Shown: in pieces, positions 33,221 to 41,809 of the stretch | Layout: every line of letters begins with the position of its first letter | How positions within the stretch are numbered: position 1 is the stretch's first letter | NCBI RefSeq assembly: GCF_008042125.1 | Contig: NZ_RDBI01000040.1 | Span: 2,541,563 to 2,598,120, forward strand | DNA from: Streptomyces sp. MS191 | GTDB lineage: Bacteria; Actinomycetota; Actinomycetes; Streptomycetales; Streptomycetaceae | Direction: 5' to 3' | Length of the DNA stretch: 56,558 nt | Program-made: the position numbers and the translations under genes | The notes under the pieces: model-generated | Seen by the model: the letters and a program-made list of their open reading frames with translations, nothing else | Databases searched by the model: none | What the model was told of the DNA's origin: nothing

Positions 33221-34186
33221 GTGAGCGACGTCCGTAACGTGATCATCATCGGCTCCGGGCCCGCGGGTTACACCGCCGCGCTCTACACGGCGCGTGCGTC
33301 GCTGAAGCCGCTGGTCTTCGAGGGTGCTGTCACCGCTGGTGGCGCCCTGATGAACACGACCGACGTGGAGAACTTCCCCGGCTTCCGCGACGGCATCATG
33401 GGCCCGGACCTGATGGACAACATGCGTGCCCAGGCCGAGCGCTTCGGCGCCGAGCTTGTTCCGGACGACGTCGTCGCCGTGGACCTGACGGGTGAGATCA
33501 AGACCGTCACGGACACCGCCGGCACCGTGCACCGCGCCAAGGCCGTCATCGTCACGACGGGCTCCCAGCACCGCAAGCTCGGCCTGCCGAACGAGGACGC
33601 CCTCTCCGGCCGTGGCGTCTCCTGGTGCGCCACCTGCGACGGGTTCTTCTTCAAGGACCAGGACATCGCCGTCATCGGCGGCGGGGACACCGCGATGGAG
33701 GAGGCCACCTTCCTCTCGCGCTTCGCCAAGTCGGTCACGATCGTCCACCGCCGTGACAGCCTGCGCGCCTCCAAGGCGATGCAGGAGCGCGCCTTCGCCG
33801 ACCCGAAGATCAAGTTCGCCTGGGACAGCGAGGTCGCCGAGATCCACGGCGAGCAGAAGCTCTCCGGCCTGACCCTGCGCAACACCAAGACGGGCGAGAC
33901 CAGCGAGCTGCCCGTCACCGGTCTCTTCATCGCCGTCGGCCACGACCCGCGCACCGAGCTCTTCAAGGGCCAGCTGGAGCTGGACGAGGAGGGCTACCTC
34001 AAGGTCGACGCGCCGTCGACGCGGACGAACCTGCCCGGCGTCTTCGGTGCCGGTGACGTCGTCGACCACACCTACCGCCAGGCGATCACCGCCGCCGGCA
34101 CCGGCTGCTCCTCCGCACTCGACGCCGAGCGCTTCCTGGCCGCCCTCGCCGACAACGAGAAGCTCGCCGAGACCCCCGCGGTCTGA
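33221..34186 (+). CDS. trxB: Thioredoxin-disulfide reductase
   Basis: A 321-residue flavoprotein that passes electrons from NADPH to thioredoxin. [21 protein letters not shown] binds [14 protein letters not shown] holds the redox-active CxxC (CATC); [21 protein letters not shown] is the NADPH site, followed by [15 protein letters not shown] closes the FAD domain. This is the low-molecular-weight bacterial type at its normal length. GTG 33221 follows a GAGGAAG ribosome site; the open frame upstream is leader. It is driven by the sigma-R promoter at 33123, with trxA 50 bp downstream in the same operon. The leader contains a short tandem repeat GTAGGCAGTAGGCAGT. Confidence 0.97.
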   Translation: MSDVRNVIIIGSGPAGYTAALYTARASLKPLVFEGAVTAGGALMNTTDVENFPGFRDGIMGPDLMDNMRAQAERFGAELVPDDVVAVDLTGEIKTVTDTAGTVHRAKAVIVTTGSQHRKLGLPNEDALSGRGVSWCATCDGFFFKDQDIAVIGGGDTAMEEATFLSRFAKSVTIVHRRDSLRASKAMQERAFADPKIKFAWDSEVAEIHGEQKLSGLTLRNTKTGETSELPVTGLFIAVGHDPRTELFKGQLELDEEGYLKVDAPSTRTNLPGVFGAGDVVDHTYRQAITAAGTGCSSALDAERFLAALADNEKLAETPAV

Positions 34187-34236
34187 TCCCCCTCAGGCTT
34201 TCCCACCCCACACCCCGCGAAGTTAAGGAGGTCGCC

Positions 34237-34581
34237 GTGGCCGGCGCCCTGAAGAACGTGACCGACGCTTCCTTCGAGGACGACGTCCTCAAGAGCGACA
34301 AGCCCGTCCTGGTGGACTTCTGGGCCGCCTGGTGCGGACCGTGCCGCCAGATCGCCCCGTCGCTGGAGGCCATCGCCGCGGAGCACGGTGAGATCGAGAT
34401 CGTGAAGCTCAACATCGACGAGAACCCGGCCACGGCCGCCAAGTACGGCGTCATGTCGATCCCGACCCTGAACGTCTACCAGAACGGCGAGGTCGTGAAG
34501 ACGATCGTCGGTGCCAAGCCGAAGGCCGCGATCCTCCGCGACCTGGAGGGCTTCGTCTCCGACGAGGCCACGAAGGCCTGA
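34237..34581 (+). CDS. trxA: Thioredoxin
   Basis: A 114-residue thioredoxin with [19 protein letters not shown], the WCGPC dithiol active site, then the cis-proline loop [15 protein letters not shown]. It reduces cytoplasmic protein disulphides and is recycled by TrxB encoded just upstream. GTG 34237 is preceded by AAGGAGGTCGCC. The pair is co-transcribed from the sigma-R promoter and stops at the hairpin 34604-34644. Confidence 0.97.
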   Translation: MAGALKNVTDASFEDDVLKSDKPVLVDFWAAWCGPCRQIAPSLEAIAAEHGEIEIVKLNIDENPATAAKYGVMSIPTLNVYQNGEVVKTIVGAKPKAAILRDLEGFVSDEATKA

Positions 34582-34591
34582 CGCAGCGCCT

Positions 34592-34605
34592 GTTTCACGT
34601 GAAAC
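34592..34605. promoter_or_regulatory. parS site
   Basis: Exact GTTTCACGTGAAAC, 10 bp after the trxA stop; its last two bases belong to the terminator stem that follows. Confidence 0.93.
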
Positions 34606-34644
34606 ACGAACGGCCCGCCCCGATCCGGGGCGGGCCGTTCGTGT
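34604..34644. terminator. Bidirectional terminator, trxA / GNAT
   Basis: A perfect 18-bp stem (34604-34621 with 34627-34644), loop GATCC, between convergent genes. Confidence 0.88.
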
Positions 34645-34685
34645 GAGACCTCGGGGCGGCGGCGGGCGGCGCAGCGCCCCGGGCC

Positions 34686-35303
34686 CTACAGCGGCCGCAG
34701 CGCGGGCTCCTTCTGCACCGCGCCGAGAAGACGGTCCAGCGCCATCTCGACGTCCTCCTTCCAGGAGAGCGTCGTACGGAGCTCCAGCCTCAGGCGCGGG
34801 TACGCCGGATGAGGCCGCACCGTCTTGAAGCCCACGGCCAGCAGATGGTCGGCCGGCAGGACACAGGCCGGCTCCTTCCATCGACCGTCACCGAAGGCCT
34901 CGATCGCCTTGAAGCCGCGCCGGAGAAGGTCCTTGGCCACGGTCTGCACCATCGTGCGGCCGATTCCCTGACCTTGGTACCCCGGCATGATCCACGCCGT
35001 CATCAACTGGACCGCGTCCGCGGAGACCGGACTGGTGGGGAAAGCCATCGACCGCGGCACATAGGCCGGAGGCGCGTAGAGAACGAAGCCGACCGGAACG
35101 TCGTCGACGTAGACCACCCGACCGCACGATCCCCATTCCAGCAGGACGGCTGAGATCCAGGCTTCCTTCTCCAGCTCGGGCCGTCCCGCCTTCACAGCGG
35201 CCTCCCCGCTCACCGGGTCGAGCTCCCAGAAGACACAGGAGCGACACCGCTTCGGGAGATCCGGAAGGTTGTCCAGCGTGAGTGGTACGAGCCGACGCCC
35301 CAC
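34686..35303 (-). CDS. GNAT-family N-acetyltransferase
   Basis: A 205-residue protein. LMTAWIMPGYQGQGIGRTMVQTVAKDLLRRGFKAIEAFGD is the acetyl-CoA motif A (QGQGIG). The N-terminal part has two cysteines (RCRSCVFWELDP) and GSCGRVVYVDDVPVGFVLYAPPAYVPR. The C-terminal region continues LPADHLLAVGFKTVRPHPAYPRLRLELR, the usual 'd.LL..GF' strand. Homologues sit next to parB in many Streptomyces. The acceptor is unknown. GTG 35303 is the start. It lies downstream of parAB on the same strand, behind the hairpin at 35403-35438. Confidence 0.82.
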   Translation of the reverse strand: MGRRLVPLTLDNLPDLPKRCRSCVFWELDPVSGEAAVKAGRPELEKEAWISAVLLEWGSCGRVVYVDDVPVGFVLYAPPAYVPRSMAFPTSPVSADAVQLMTAWIMPGYQGQGIGRTMVQTVAKDLLRRGFKAIEAFGDGRWKEPACVLPADHLLAVGFKTVRPHPAYPRLRLELRTTLSWKEDVEMALDRLLGAVQKEPALRPL

Positions 35304-35402
35304 GGCTGTTCCTCTCTTCCCGCTGCCGGCGCAGCACGGATTTCGCCTCCCAGAATCGTATCGATGGGGCGTTCGGGGCGATACCGCGCGCAGGCAAAGG
35401 GA

Positions 35403-35438
35403 CGGGCCGTGTCCCGGTCTTCACCGGCACACGGCCCG
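35403..35438 (-). terminator. Terminator of parAB
   Basis: CGGGCCGTGT (35403-35412) pairs with ACACGGCCCG (35429-35438); inside, CCGGT/ACCGG (35414-35418 with 35423-35427) closes a CTTC loop. It is about 20 bp after the parB stop. Confidence 0.75.
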
Positions 35439-35456
35439 CTGTGGGTCGCGGAGGGC

Positions 35457-36560
35457 TCAGCCCTCGGCGTCCTCTTCGTCCGTCTCGGCGTTCCCGTGGT
35501 CCATGACGCGTCCTTCGCCCGGGGCCAGCGTCGACAGGATCCGCTCCAGATCGTCCAGCGAGGCGAACTCGACGACGATCTTGCCCTTCTTCTGGCCCAG
35601 ATCGACCTTCACCCTCGTCTCGAAGCGATCCGAGAGACGGGAAGCCAGTTCGGTGAGAGCCGGCGAGACGCGTGCGCCCGCTCGGGGGCCCTTGGGCTTG
35701 ACCGTCGACGTGGGCTCGGAGCCCATGAGCGTGACGATCTCCTCCACCGCACGCACGGAGAGGCCCTCGGCGACGATCCGGTACGCGAGCTTGTCCTGCG
35801 TTTCCGGGTCGTCCACGGACAGCAGGGCACGGGCGTGGCCCGCCGACAGCACACCGGCGGCCACCCGGCGCTGAACCGGCGGGGAGAGGCGCAGCAGACG
35901 CAGCGTGTTGGAGACCTGGGGACGCGAGCGCCCGATCCGGTCGGCCAGCTGGTCGTGCGTGCAGTTGAAGTCCTTCAGCAGCTGGTCGTAGGCGGCGGCC
36001 TCTTCCAGCGGATTCAGCTGGGCCCGGTGCAGGTTCTCCAGGAGGGCGTCCAGAAGAAGCTTCTCGTCTTCCGTGGCCCGGACGATCGCAGGGATGCGCT
36101 CCAGACCGGCCTCACGGCAGGCCCTCCAGCGCCGCTCACCCATGATCAGCTCGTAGCGCTCGGTGCCCAGCTGCCGTACGACGACGGGCTGGAGCAGACC
36201 GACCTCCTTGATGGAGGTGATCAGTTCCGCGAGCGCGTCCTCGTCGAAGACCTCACGCGGCTGCTTCGGGTTGGGCGTGATGAAGTCGAGCGGCAGTTCG
36301 GCGAAGTGAGCCCCGGCGGGCGCTTCCGGCTCCTCCACCACGGCGGGCTCGACCACGGGCACCACGGAGTCCGGGGACTGCGGGCTCTGCGGGAGGGTCG
36401 CCACCTTCGCGGCCGCCACCCCTCGCTCGGAAGGCAGCACCGGGGTGGAGACGGACGAGGACGGTCCCGCCACTCCGACAGCCGGCACCTGCCGCTCCTG
36501 GGGAGCAGCAGGGATCAGCGCACCGAGCCCACGCCCCAATCCCCTACGTCGCTCGCTCAC
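35457..36560 (-). CDS. parB: Chromosome-partitioning protein ParB
   Basis: A 367-residue centromere-binding CTPase. It starts with [16 protein letters not shown], the segment that contacts ParA. After a variable Pro-rich stretch the core follows: [41 protein letters not shown], then [13 protein letters not shown] (nucleotide-binding ParB box II), then [36 protein letters not shown] (helix-turn-helix that reads parS). The C-terminal domain ending [19 protein letters not shown] is the dimer zipper. It loads at the nine parS sites of this window and slides as a clamp. GTG 36560 overlaps the parA stop in GTGA, so the genes are translationally coupled. Confidence 0.97.
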   Translation of the reverse strand: MSERRRGLGRGLGALIPAAPQERQVPAVGVAGPSSSVSTPVLPSERGVAAAKVATLPQSPQSPDSVVPVVEPAVVEEPEAPAGAHFAELPLDFITPNPKQPREVFDEDALAELITSIKEVGLLQPVVVRQLGTERYELIMGERRWRACREAGLERIPAIVRATEDEKLLLDALLENLHRAQLNPLEEAAAYDQLLKDFNCTHDQLADRIGRSRPQVSNTLRLLRLSPPVQRRVAAGVLSAGHARALLSVDDPETQDKLAYRIVAEGLSVRAVEEIVTLMGSEPTSTVKPKGPRAGARVSPALTELASRLSDRFETRVKVDLGQKKGKIVVEFASLDDLERILSTLAPGEGRVMDHGNAETDEEDAEG

Positions 36561-37633
36561 TGGATCCCCTCCGACATGTTGCTCTGGTTGTTCTGCTGCC
36601 CGACGTGGGCGTGCTGGGCGTCGTAGCGGATGCCGACTCCGCGCAGCGCGATCTCACGGGCCGCCTCGAGATACGACAGTGAGCCGCTGGAGCCCGGATC
36701 GTACGTGAGAACGGTCTGGCCGTAGCTCGGGGCCTCCGAGATACGTACGGATCGCGGGATGCTGGTCCTCAGCACCTCCTCGCCGAAGTGGCTGCGCACC
36801 TCGTCGGCGACCTGGGAGGCGAGCCTCGTCCGGCCGTCGTACATGGTGAGGAGGATCGTCGACACGTGCAGCGTGGGGTTCAGGTGTCCCCGCACCAGGT
36901 CGACGTTCCGCAGCAGCTGGCCCAGTCCCTCCAGGGCGTAGTACTCGCACTGGATGGGGATCAGCACCTCGGCACCCGCCACGAGGGCGTTGACCGTCAG
37001 CAGTCCCAGGGACGGCGGGCAGTCGATGAGGATGTAGTCCAGAGGCTGCTCGTAGGCCTGGATGGCTCGCTGCAGGCGGCTCTCCCGCGCCACCAGCGAG
37101 ACCAGCTCGATCTCCGCACCAGCGAGATCGATGGTGGCGGGGGCGCAGAAGAGACCTTCGACGTCCTGGACGGGCTGGACCACGTCGGAGAGCGGCTTAC
37201 TCTCCACCAGGACGTCATAGATCGAGGGCACATCGGCATGGTGATCGATACCCAGAGCCGTCGAGGCGTTGCCCTGCGGGTCGAGGTCGATGACCAGGAC
37301 CCGGGCTCCGTGCAGGGCCAGCGAGGCGGCAAGGTTGACCGTCGTGGTCGTCTTGCCGACGCCGCCCTTCTGGTTGGCGACCACCATCACGCGTGTCTGG
37401 GCAGGCCGGGGGAGCCCCTCACCAGCGCGCCCCAACGCCTCTACGGCAAGTTGGGCTGCACGACCAATGGGGGTGTCGTCCATCGGGGGCGGTGTTTCAC
37501 GTGAAACATCCTCCCCCACCGATTCGGTTCGGGGACCGGGGACCGGGTCGGTCATCGGTCCCGCGATGTTGGCGTCGGACCGCAAGGATTCACTCTCCTC
37601 GGCTTCAGGCTCGCGATGGACAGAGCCTGCCAT
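36557..37633 (-). CDS. parA: Chromosome-partitioning ATPase ParA
   Basis: A 358-residue Walker-type ATPase. [43 protein letters not shown] holds the deviant Walker A and its signature lysine. [39 protein letters not shown] is Walker B plus switch. It ends in the MinD/Soj-like C-terminus. ParA forms ATP-dependent DNA-bound patterns or filaments and, with ParB, arranges origins in aerial hyphae before septation. The disordered N-terminus ([22 protein letters not shown]) is longer than in Soj. ATG 37633 with GAAAG upstream is my choice; GTG 37810 (inside a parS) and ATG 37483 are also in frame. A parS (37494-37507) lies in the coding sequence as VSRET. Confidence 0.93.
   Translation of the reverse strand: MAGSVHREPEAEESESLRSDANIAGPMTDPVPGPRTESVGEDVSRETPPPMDDTPIGRAAQLAVEALGRAGEGLPRPAQTRVMVVANQKGGVGKTTTTVNLAASLALHGARVLVIDLDPQGNASTALGIDHHADVPSIYDVLVESKPLSDVVQPVQDVEGLFCAPATIDLAGAEIELVSLVARESRLQRAIQAYEQPLDYILIDCPPSLGLLTVNALVAGAEVLIPIQCEYYALEGLGQLLRNVDLVRGHLNPTLHVSTILLTMYDGRTRLASQVADEVRSHFGEEVLRTSIPRSVRISEAPSYGQTVLTYDPGSSGSLSYLEAAREIALRGVGIRYDAQHAHVGQQNNQSNMSEGIQ
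37494..37507. promoter_or_regulatory. parS site inside the parA coding sequence
   Basis: Exact GTTTCACGTGAAAC, read on the parA strand as Val-Ser-Arg-Glu-Thr in the disordered N-terminal tail, about 45 codons after ATG 37633. ParB bound here would affect parA transcription. Confidence 0.92.
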
Positions 37634-37794
37634 GCTTTCGGGGTCGTGAACCAGCGAGGCCCGTGGTTCTGTGGGTGAATCCACCTCTGTGGACAATCCC
37701 GTAACCCTCACGGGGGGTTTCGAGAGGGGTTTCCGGTCCCGGGGCGTGGCAGCCGCGCGACCGCGGCCGATGATCCCCTGCAGCAGTGAGCGAC

Positions 37795-37808
37795 GTTTCA
37801 CGTGAAAC
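37795..37808. promoter_or_regulatory. parS site upstream of parA
   Basis: Exact GTTTCACGTGAAAC between rsmG and parA. If translation began at GTG 37810 it would be coding (MFHVKR). It is the parS nearest to oriC in the window, about 6 kb away. Confidence 0.93.
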
Positions 37809-37899
37809 ACGATGCACTCGCTGCTGACCCCGGGCCGTTCGACACTCCGAAATGCTCACGTATGGCAGCTTGTAAGGATCAACAAGACAGCGCGACGGC

Positions 37900-38616
37900 T
37901 CAGCGACGGCGACGAGTCCTGCTGGGTCGAGCGGCCTTCGCCCGCTTGGCGGCGAACCTCACACCGCCGGGGCTCTCGCCGACCTCCACCCGGACGACCG
38001 TCGTCATGGGGTCGACGATGCCCTCGCCGACCTGGAGGACCGAGGTCCCCACCACACCCAGCTTGGCGAGAGCGGCGCGTGCGCCGCTGATCTCCTCCTC
38101 GGCCGTGTCCCCCTTGAGGGCGAGCATCTCGCCGTACGGGCGCAGCAGGGGAACACCCCAGCCGGCGAGCCGGTCGAGCGGCGCCACGGCGCGGGCGGTC
38201 ACCACGTGCACCGGCGGGACCTTGCCCAGCATCTCCTCGGCACGGCCGCGGACCACGGTCACATGGCTCAGCCCCAGCAGCTCCACGACCTCCTGGAGGA
38301 AGTTCGTCCGGCGCAGCAGCGGCTCCAGGAGCGTGATCTTCAGGTCGGGCCTTACGAGCGCCAGCGGGATGCCGGGAAGTCCGGCGCCCGAGCCGACGTC
38401 GCACACGGAGACGCCTTCGGGGACCACTTCGGAGAGCACCGCACAGTTCAGCAGGTGTCGCTCCCACAGGCGGGGGACCTCGCGCGGGCCGATCAGCCCG
38501 CGCTTGACTCCCGCGTCCGCGAGGAGCTCCGCGTAGCGAACGGCCTCCGGGAAGTGCTCACCGAATACCGTCCGCGCCTGCTCAGGCGCAGGGGGAAGCT
38601 CCGCTGCCTCCGTCAC
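37900..38616 (-). CDS. rsmG: 16S rRNA (guanine527-N7)-methyltransferase RsmG (GidB)
   Basis: A 238-residue class I SAM-dependent methyltransferase that makes m7G527 in 16S rRNA; loss gives low-level streptomycin resistance. ERHLLNCAVLSEVVPEGVSVCDVGSGAGLPGIPLAL is the GidB hallmark with SAM motif I; LEPLLRRTNFLQEVVELLGL and VTARAVAPLDRLAGW are the following conserved blocks. GTG 38616 is supported by AAGGACGG upstream. The C-terminus is an Arg/Lys-rich tail (FAAKRAKAARPSRTRRRR). It precedes parA on the same strand, as in many bacteria. Confidence 0.95.
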   Translation of the reverse strand: MTEAAELPPAPEQARTVFGEHFPEAVRYAELLADAGVKRGLIGPREVPRLWERHLLNCAVLSEVVPEGVSVCDVGSGAGLPGIPLALVRPDLKITLLEPLLRRTNFLQEVVELLGLSHVTVVRGRAEEMLGKVPPVHVVTARAVAPLDRLAGWGVPLLRPYGEMLALKGDTAEEEISGARAALAKLGVVGTSVLQVGEGIVDPMTTVVRVEVGESPGGVRFAAKRAKAARPSRTRRRR

Positions 38617-38686
38617 GGGAACCGTCCTTCCGTAGCGCACATCCTGCGCGCGCACTGTGGTGGCTGAACTATCAGGCTGACAAAGA

Positions 38687-38716
38687 TCGGCCCCGCCTGC
38701 GAGCAGACGGGGCCGA
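38687..38716 (-). terminator. Hairpin after jag
   Basis: TCGGCCCC (38687-38694) pairs with GGGGCCGA (38709-38716), with CTG/CAG inside. It lies 15 bp downstream of the jag stop and before rsmG, so it ends or attenuates the rpmH-to-jag transcript. Confidence 0.65.
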
Positions 38717-38730
38717 CACTGCGAAGGGGG

Positions 38731-39240
38731 TCAGGCAGGGAGCACGACGACGAAGCGCTGCGGCTCCTCGCCCTCGGACTCGCTGCGCAGACCGGCGGCG
38801 GCGACCGCGTCGTGCACGACCTTGCGCTCGAACGGCGTCATCGGGTCCAGCTTCACCGGGGCACCGGTGGACTTCACCTCGGACGCGGCCTTGGCACCGA
38901 TCTCTGCGAGCTCGGCCCGCTTCTTCGCGCGGAACCCGCCGATGTCGAGCATGAGGCGGCTGCGGTCGCCGGTCTCCCGGAGCACGGCCAGCCGGGTCAG
39001 CTCCTGGAGCGCCTCCAGCACCTCGCCGTCGCGGCCCACAAGCTTCTGCAGGTCGCGGCTCGAGTCGCTGACGATGGAGACCGCGGCCCGGTCCGCCTCG
39101 ACGTCCATGTCGATGTCGCCGTCGAGATCGGCGATGTCGAGCAGACCCTCGAGGTAGTCGGCCGCGATCTCACCCTCCTGCTCCAGGCGGGTGAGGGTGT
39201 CGCCACCCTCTGCGGCGGCGGTGGTGGTGCCTTCCGTCAC
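38731..39240 (-). CDS. jag: Jag / KhpB-type RNA-binding protein
   Basis: A 169-residue protein. A KH-like domain (YLEGLLDIADLDGDIDMDVEADRAAVSIVSDSSRDLQKLVGRDGEVLEALQELTRLAVLRETGDRSRLMLDIGGFRAKKRAEL) contains the GRDGE loop that replaces the GXXG of KH domains. The R3H domain follows (PMTPFERKVVHDAVAAAGLRSESEGEEPQRFVVVLP, with R-x3-H). KhpB homologues bind RNA and affect cell elongation in Gram-positives. GTG 39240 has AAGGAG upstream. It is 13 bp after yidC in the rpmH-rnpA-yidD-yidC-jag operon. It is shorter at the N-terminus than firmicute Jag, which has an extra Jag_N domain. Confidence 0.93.
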   Translation of the reverse strand: MTEGTTTAAAEGGDTLTRLEQEGEIAADYLEGLLDIADLDGDIDMDVEADRAAVSIVSDSSRDLQKLVGRDGEVLEALQELTRLAVLRETGDRSRLMLDIGGFRAKKRAELAEIGAKAASEVKSTGAPVKLDPMTPFERKVVHDAVAAAGLRSESEGEEPQRFVVVLPA

Positions 39241-39253
39241 GGATGGACTCCTT

Positions 39254-40570
39254 CTACTTCTTGGAAGACGGGTGCTTGGGCCGCTGCTGGCCCTTGCGCT
39301 GACCGGACTTGGCCTGGCGGGAAGCCCCGGAGTTGGCGCGGCTGGGACGCACGGACTGATCGCCCGAGGCGTTCTTCGCCGTGTCCTTGGTGTCCGTGGC
39401 TTCGTCGCGGGGCTTCTTCTCCAGCGAGGTGGTCGGCTCCGCGGCTGCGGACTCGTCCTTCTCCTCGCCGCCCTTCGCCGGGGCCGGGTGGGCACCGCCG
39501 GCCTGGCGCTTCGCCTTGGTCTGGCGCTTGGGCTGCTGACGCTTGGCGGCGCCGGCACCCTCGGCCTCGGCCGCGATCGTGTCGCTCTTGATCACGGTGC
39601 CGTCGGCCTGGGCGGCGAAGCCGGCCTTGGCCAGGCCCGCGAAGAAGCGGCGCTCGTTGTCGTTGCGGTCGGCCCCCTTGGCGACGACGACCTTGACGAT
39701 GTTCTTACGGCGACGACCGCGGACCTCGCCGTGCGTGGTGACGCTCTTCAGGAGGCGCTGCAGGTAGGCGTCCTGCGCCTTGCTGCCCGGGGTCGGGTTC
39801 TGGTTGATCACGTACATCTGCTGGCCCATGGTCCACACGTTCGTGGTCAGCCAGTAGACGAGAACACCGACGGGGAAGTTGATGCCCATGACGGCGAAGA
39901 TCAGCGGGAAGATGTACATGAGCATCTTCTGCTGCTGCATGTACGGCGTCTTCACCGAGAGGTCGACGTTCTTCATCATCAGCTGGCGCTGCGTGAAGAA
40001 CTGCGAGGCCGACATCATGACGATCATGACCGCGGTGACGATGCGGACCGACGTCAGCGAGGCGTCGAGAGCGGCGACCTCGGCAGCGCTGTCCGTGAAC
40101 TTGGCGGCCAGCGGAGCACCGAAGATGTGCGCCTGACGGGCACTCTCGAGCAGCGACTGGTTGATGACGCCGATCGTCTTGCCCTCGGCGATGTGGGAGA
40201 GCACGGCGTACAGGGCGAAGAAGAACGGGGACTGCGCCAGGATGGGCAGGCACGAGGAGAGCGGGTTGGTGCCCGTCTCCTTGTACAGCTTCATCATCTC
40301 TTCGGACTGACGCTGCTTGTCGCTCTTGTAGCGCTCCTGGATCGCCTTCATCTTCGGCTGGAGCGCCTGCATGTTCCGGGTCGACTTGATCTGCTTGACG
40401 AACAGCGGGATCAGACAGATCCGGATCAGCACCACGAGGGACACGATCGACAGGCCCCAGGCCCAGCCCGTGTCAGGGCCGAAGATCGCCCCGTACAGCT
40501 TGTGGAACTGGACGATCACCCATGAGACAGGTGTGGTGATGAAGCTGAAAAAATTGGCAATCGTGTCCAC
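39254..40570 (-). CDS. yidC: Membrane protein insertase YidC
   Basis: A 438-residue Oxa1/YidC insertase of the Gram-positive type, with no large extracytoplasmic P1 domain. Helices are at about 6-22 and 38-58, then a cytosolic coiled hairpin ([51 protein letters not shown]), then three more helices up to [13 protein letters not shown]. An Arg ([12 protein letters not shown]) lies in the hydrophilic groove. The C-terminal 150 residues are unusually long, Lys/Arg/Ala-rich and disordered, and probably bind ribosomes. GTG 40570 starts 3 bp after yidD. Confidence 0.95.
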   Translation of the reverse strand: MDTIANFFSFITTPVSWVIVQFHKLYGAIFGPDTGWAWGLSIVSLVVLIRICLIPLFVKQIKSTRNMQALQPKMKAIQERYKSDKQRQSEEMMKLYKETGTNPLSSCLPILAQSPFFFALYAVLSHIAEGKTIGVINQSLLESARQAHIFGAPLAAKFTDSAAEVAALDASLTSVRIVTAVMIVMMSASQFFTQRQLMMKNVDLSVKTPYMQQQKMLMYIFPLIFAVMGINFPVGVLVYWLTTNVWTMGQQMYVINQNPTPGSKAQDAYLQRLLKSVTTHGEVRGRRRKNIVKVVVAKGADRNDNERRFFAGLAKAGFAAQADGTVIKSDTIAAEAEGAGAAKRQQPKRQTKAKRQAGGAHPAPAKGGEEKDESAAAEPTTSLEKKPRDEATDTKDTAKNASGDQSVRPSRANSGASRQAKSGQRKGQQRPKHPSSKK

Positions 40571-40573
40571 TAA

Positions 40574-40900
40574 TCAGGCTCCTTGAGCATTGGGCGAGGT
40601 CTCTGCGGCCGGGCTCGTCTCGGCGGTGGACCCGCCCGTGTCGCCGCGCAGTGCGTTCCGCAGCATTTCGTGCCAGCGAGGACGCTTGCGTGCGGGGACA
40701 TGGTCCACGCCGCCGGGCGACCACGGGTTGCACCGCAGGATGCGCCAGGCGGTCAGGGCAGTGCCCTTGATCGCGCCATGCCGGTCGATGGCCGTGAATC
40801 CGTAGTGGGAACACGACGGGTAGTACCGGCAGACGGGCCCGAGGAGCGGGCTGATCGTCCACTGGTACAGCTTGATGAGAGCCAGCAGCGGGTACTTCAT
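40574..40900 (-). CDS. yidD: Membrane protein insertion efficiency factor YidD
   Basis: A 108-residue protein with the YidD signature [62 protein letters not shown]: an N-terminal amphipathic helix and the conserved [13 protein letters not shown] and GG-D-VP cysteine/aromatic pattern. It assists YidC-dependent insertion at the inner face of the membrane. ATG 40900 overlaps the rnpA stop (ATGA). Confidence 0.95.
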   Translation of the reverse strand: MKYPLLALIKLYQWTISPLLGPVCRYYPSCSHYGFTAIDRHGAIKGTALTAWRILRCNPWSPGGVDHVPARKRPRWHEMLRNALRGDTGGSTAETSPAAETSPNAQGA

Positions 40901-41268
40901 CGCGTGCCCCCTCCCAGGAGCCGCTCGAGAGCGGCGTCCAGGTCTCGGGCCAGCTGTGCGTGATCGGCGTCGCCGGCTCCGGGCAACGCCCGTACGACCA
41001 CCAGGCTACCGGGGGGCAGCTCGGAGAGCCGGTCGCGGACGAGATGGCGCAGACGTCGCTTCACCTGGTTGCGTACGACGGCGCCGCCCACGGCCTTGCT
41101 CACGACGAAACCCGCACGCGTCGGGGAAGCGCTCTCCCCAGGCGCGTGCGGGTCCGTTGCACCGCTGCGTAGGTGGACGACGAGGAGTGGGCGACCGGCC
41201 CGGCGTCCTCGACGTACCGCGGTTGCGAAGTCCTCGCGCCGCCTCAGCCGATTCTCGGTAGGCAGCAC
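40897..41268 (-). CDS. rnpA: Ribonuclease P protein component
   Basis: A 123-residue basic protein that, with RNase P RNA (not in this window), removes the 5' leader of tRNA precursors. [22 protein letters not shown] and [29 protein letters not shown] form the RNR motif (A/G-V-x-R-N-x-x-K-R-x-x-R) that binds the RNA. GTG 41268. It lies 21 bp downstream of rpmH, the universal rpmH-rnpA arrangement. Confidence 0.96.
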   Translation of the reverse strand: MLPTENRLRRREDFATAVRRGRRAGRPLLVVHLRSGATDPHAPGESASPTRAGFVVSKAVGGAVVRNQVKRRLRHLVRDRLSELPPGSLVVVRALPGAGDADHAQLARDLDAALERLLGGGTR

Positions 41269-41289
41269 GTCATGACCTGTTTAAGAAGA

Positions 41290-41427
41290 TCAGGCGGACA
41301 GGCTCGCGCGACCCTTGGCGCGACGGTTCGCCAGGATGGCGCGACCGGCACGCGTACGCATCCGCAGGCGGAAGCCGTGGGTCTTGGCGCGACGACGGTT
41401 GTTCGGCTGGAAGGTGCGCTTGCTCAC
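41290..41427 (-). CDS. rpmH: 50S ribosomal protein L34
   Basis: A 45-residue, very basic protein, [19 protein letters not shown] followed by [21 protein letters not shown], which is the complete L34 family sequence. Start GTG 41427, stop TGA 41290-41292. It is the first gene of the leftward rpmH-rnpA-yidD-yidC-jag operon and is divergent from dnaA, which is the conserved boundary of bacterial origin regions. Confidence 0.97.
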   Translation of the reverse strand: MSKRTFQPNNRRRAKTHGFRLRMRTRAGRAILANRRAKGRASLSA

Positions 41428-41527
41428 TCGGGGGCTCCAGAAATGATTCGTGTGGTGGCGGGACATCGCCTGGCTGTCACCGTGCGCCCACGAGAAGCTC
41501 GCAATACGCCCGAGTGCACCGCTTCAC

Positions 41528-41544
41528 GATCACAGACCGTGATC
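41528..41544. promoter_or_regulatory. Inverted repeat between rpmH and dnaA
   Basis: GATCAC (41528-41533), five bases, GTGATC (41539-41544), a perfect 6-5-6 dyad of the size bound by dimeric helix-turn-helix regulators. It lies about 100 bp upstream of rpmH. Confidence 0.45.
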
Positions 41545-41646
41545 TTTGCCCATCGGAGGCAGGCGGCAGCAGCCATCGACAACTCGACCTGGTTACGGTA
41601 CGCGCGGCTACGCCATCCGGTCAAACCGACCGGTCACCGGGGTCCA

Positions 41647-41667
41647 TTGTGCACAGGCTGTGGACAA
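41647..41667. promoter_or_regulatory. DnaA-box pair in the dnaA promoter region
   Basis: TTGTGCACA (41647-41655, one mismatch, plus) and TGTGGACAA (41659-41667, exact TTGTCCACA on the minus strand), three bases apart and facing each other. Paired boxes upstream of dnaA in Streptomyces are known to mediate autoregulation by DnaA. Confidence 0.85.
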
Positions 41668-41809
41668 CAACTTGAACCACGTCAGCCGCCGCGACTACCG
41701 TGGCTGGACTCCTGAATCTTTTTCCGTTCTGTCCTTTCCTGTCCTAACGGACTTCGACCTGCCGTCCCGAGAACCACACATTCGTGGGACCTGCGAGGAA
41801 GCGTGCCCC

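Larger units (their letters stand above)
41428..41809. other. Divergent intergenic region rpmH / dnaA
   Basis: A 382-bp region that must hold the rpmH and dnaA promoters. It contains a GATCAC-N5-GTGATC inverted repeat (41528-41544) and a pair of DnaA boxes (41647-41667). The last 100 bp are pyrimidine-rich with CTGTCCT repeated (about 41730-41746). No small gene was recognised. Confidence 0.7.

Noticed and set aside
37634..37810. ParA starting at GTG 37810 with MFHVKR
   Set aside because: The first codons are translated parS, there is no ribosome site, and the extra 59 residues show no conserved sequence. ATG 37633 is preferred, though not proven.
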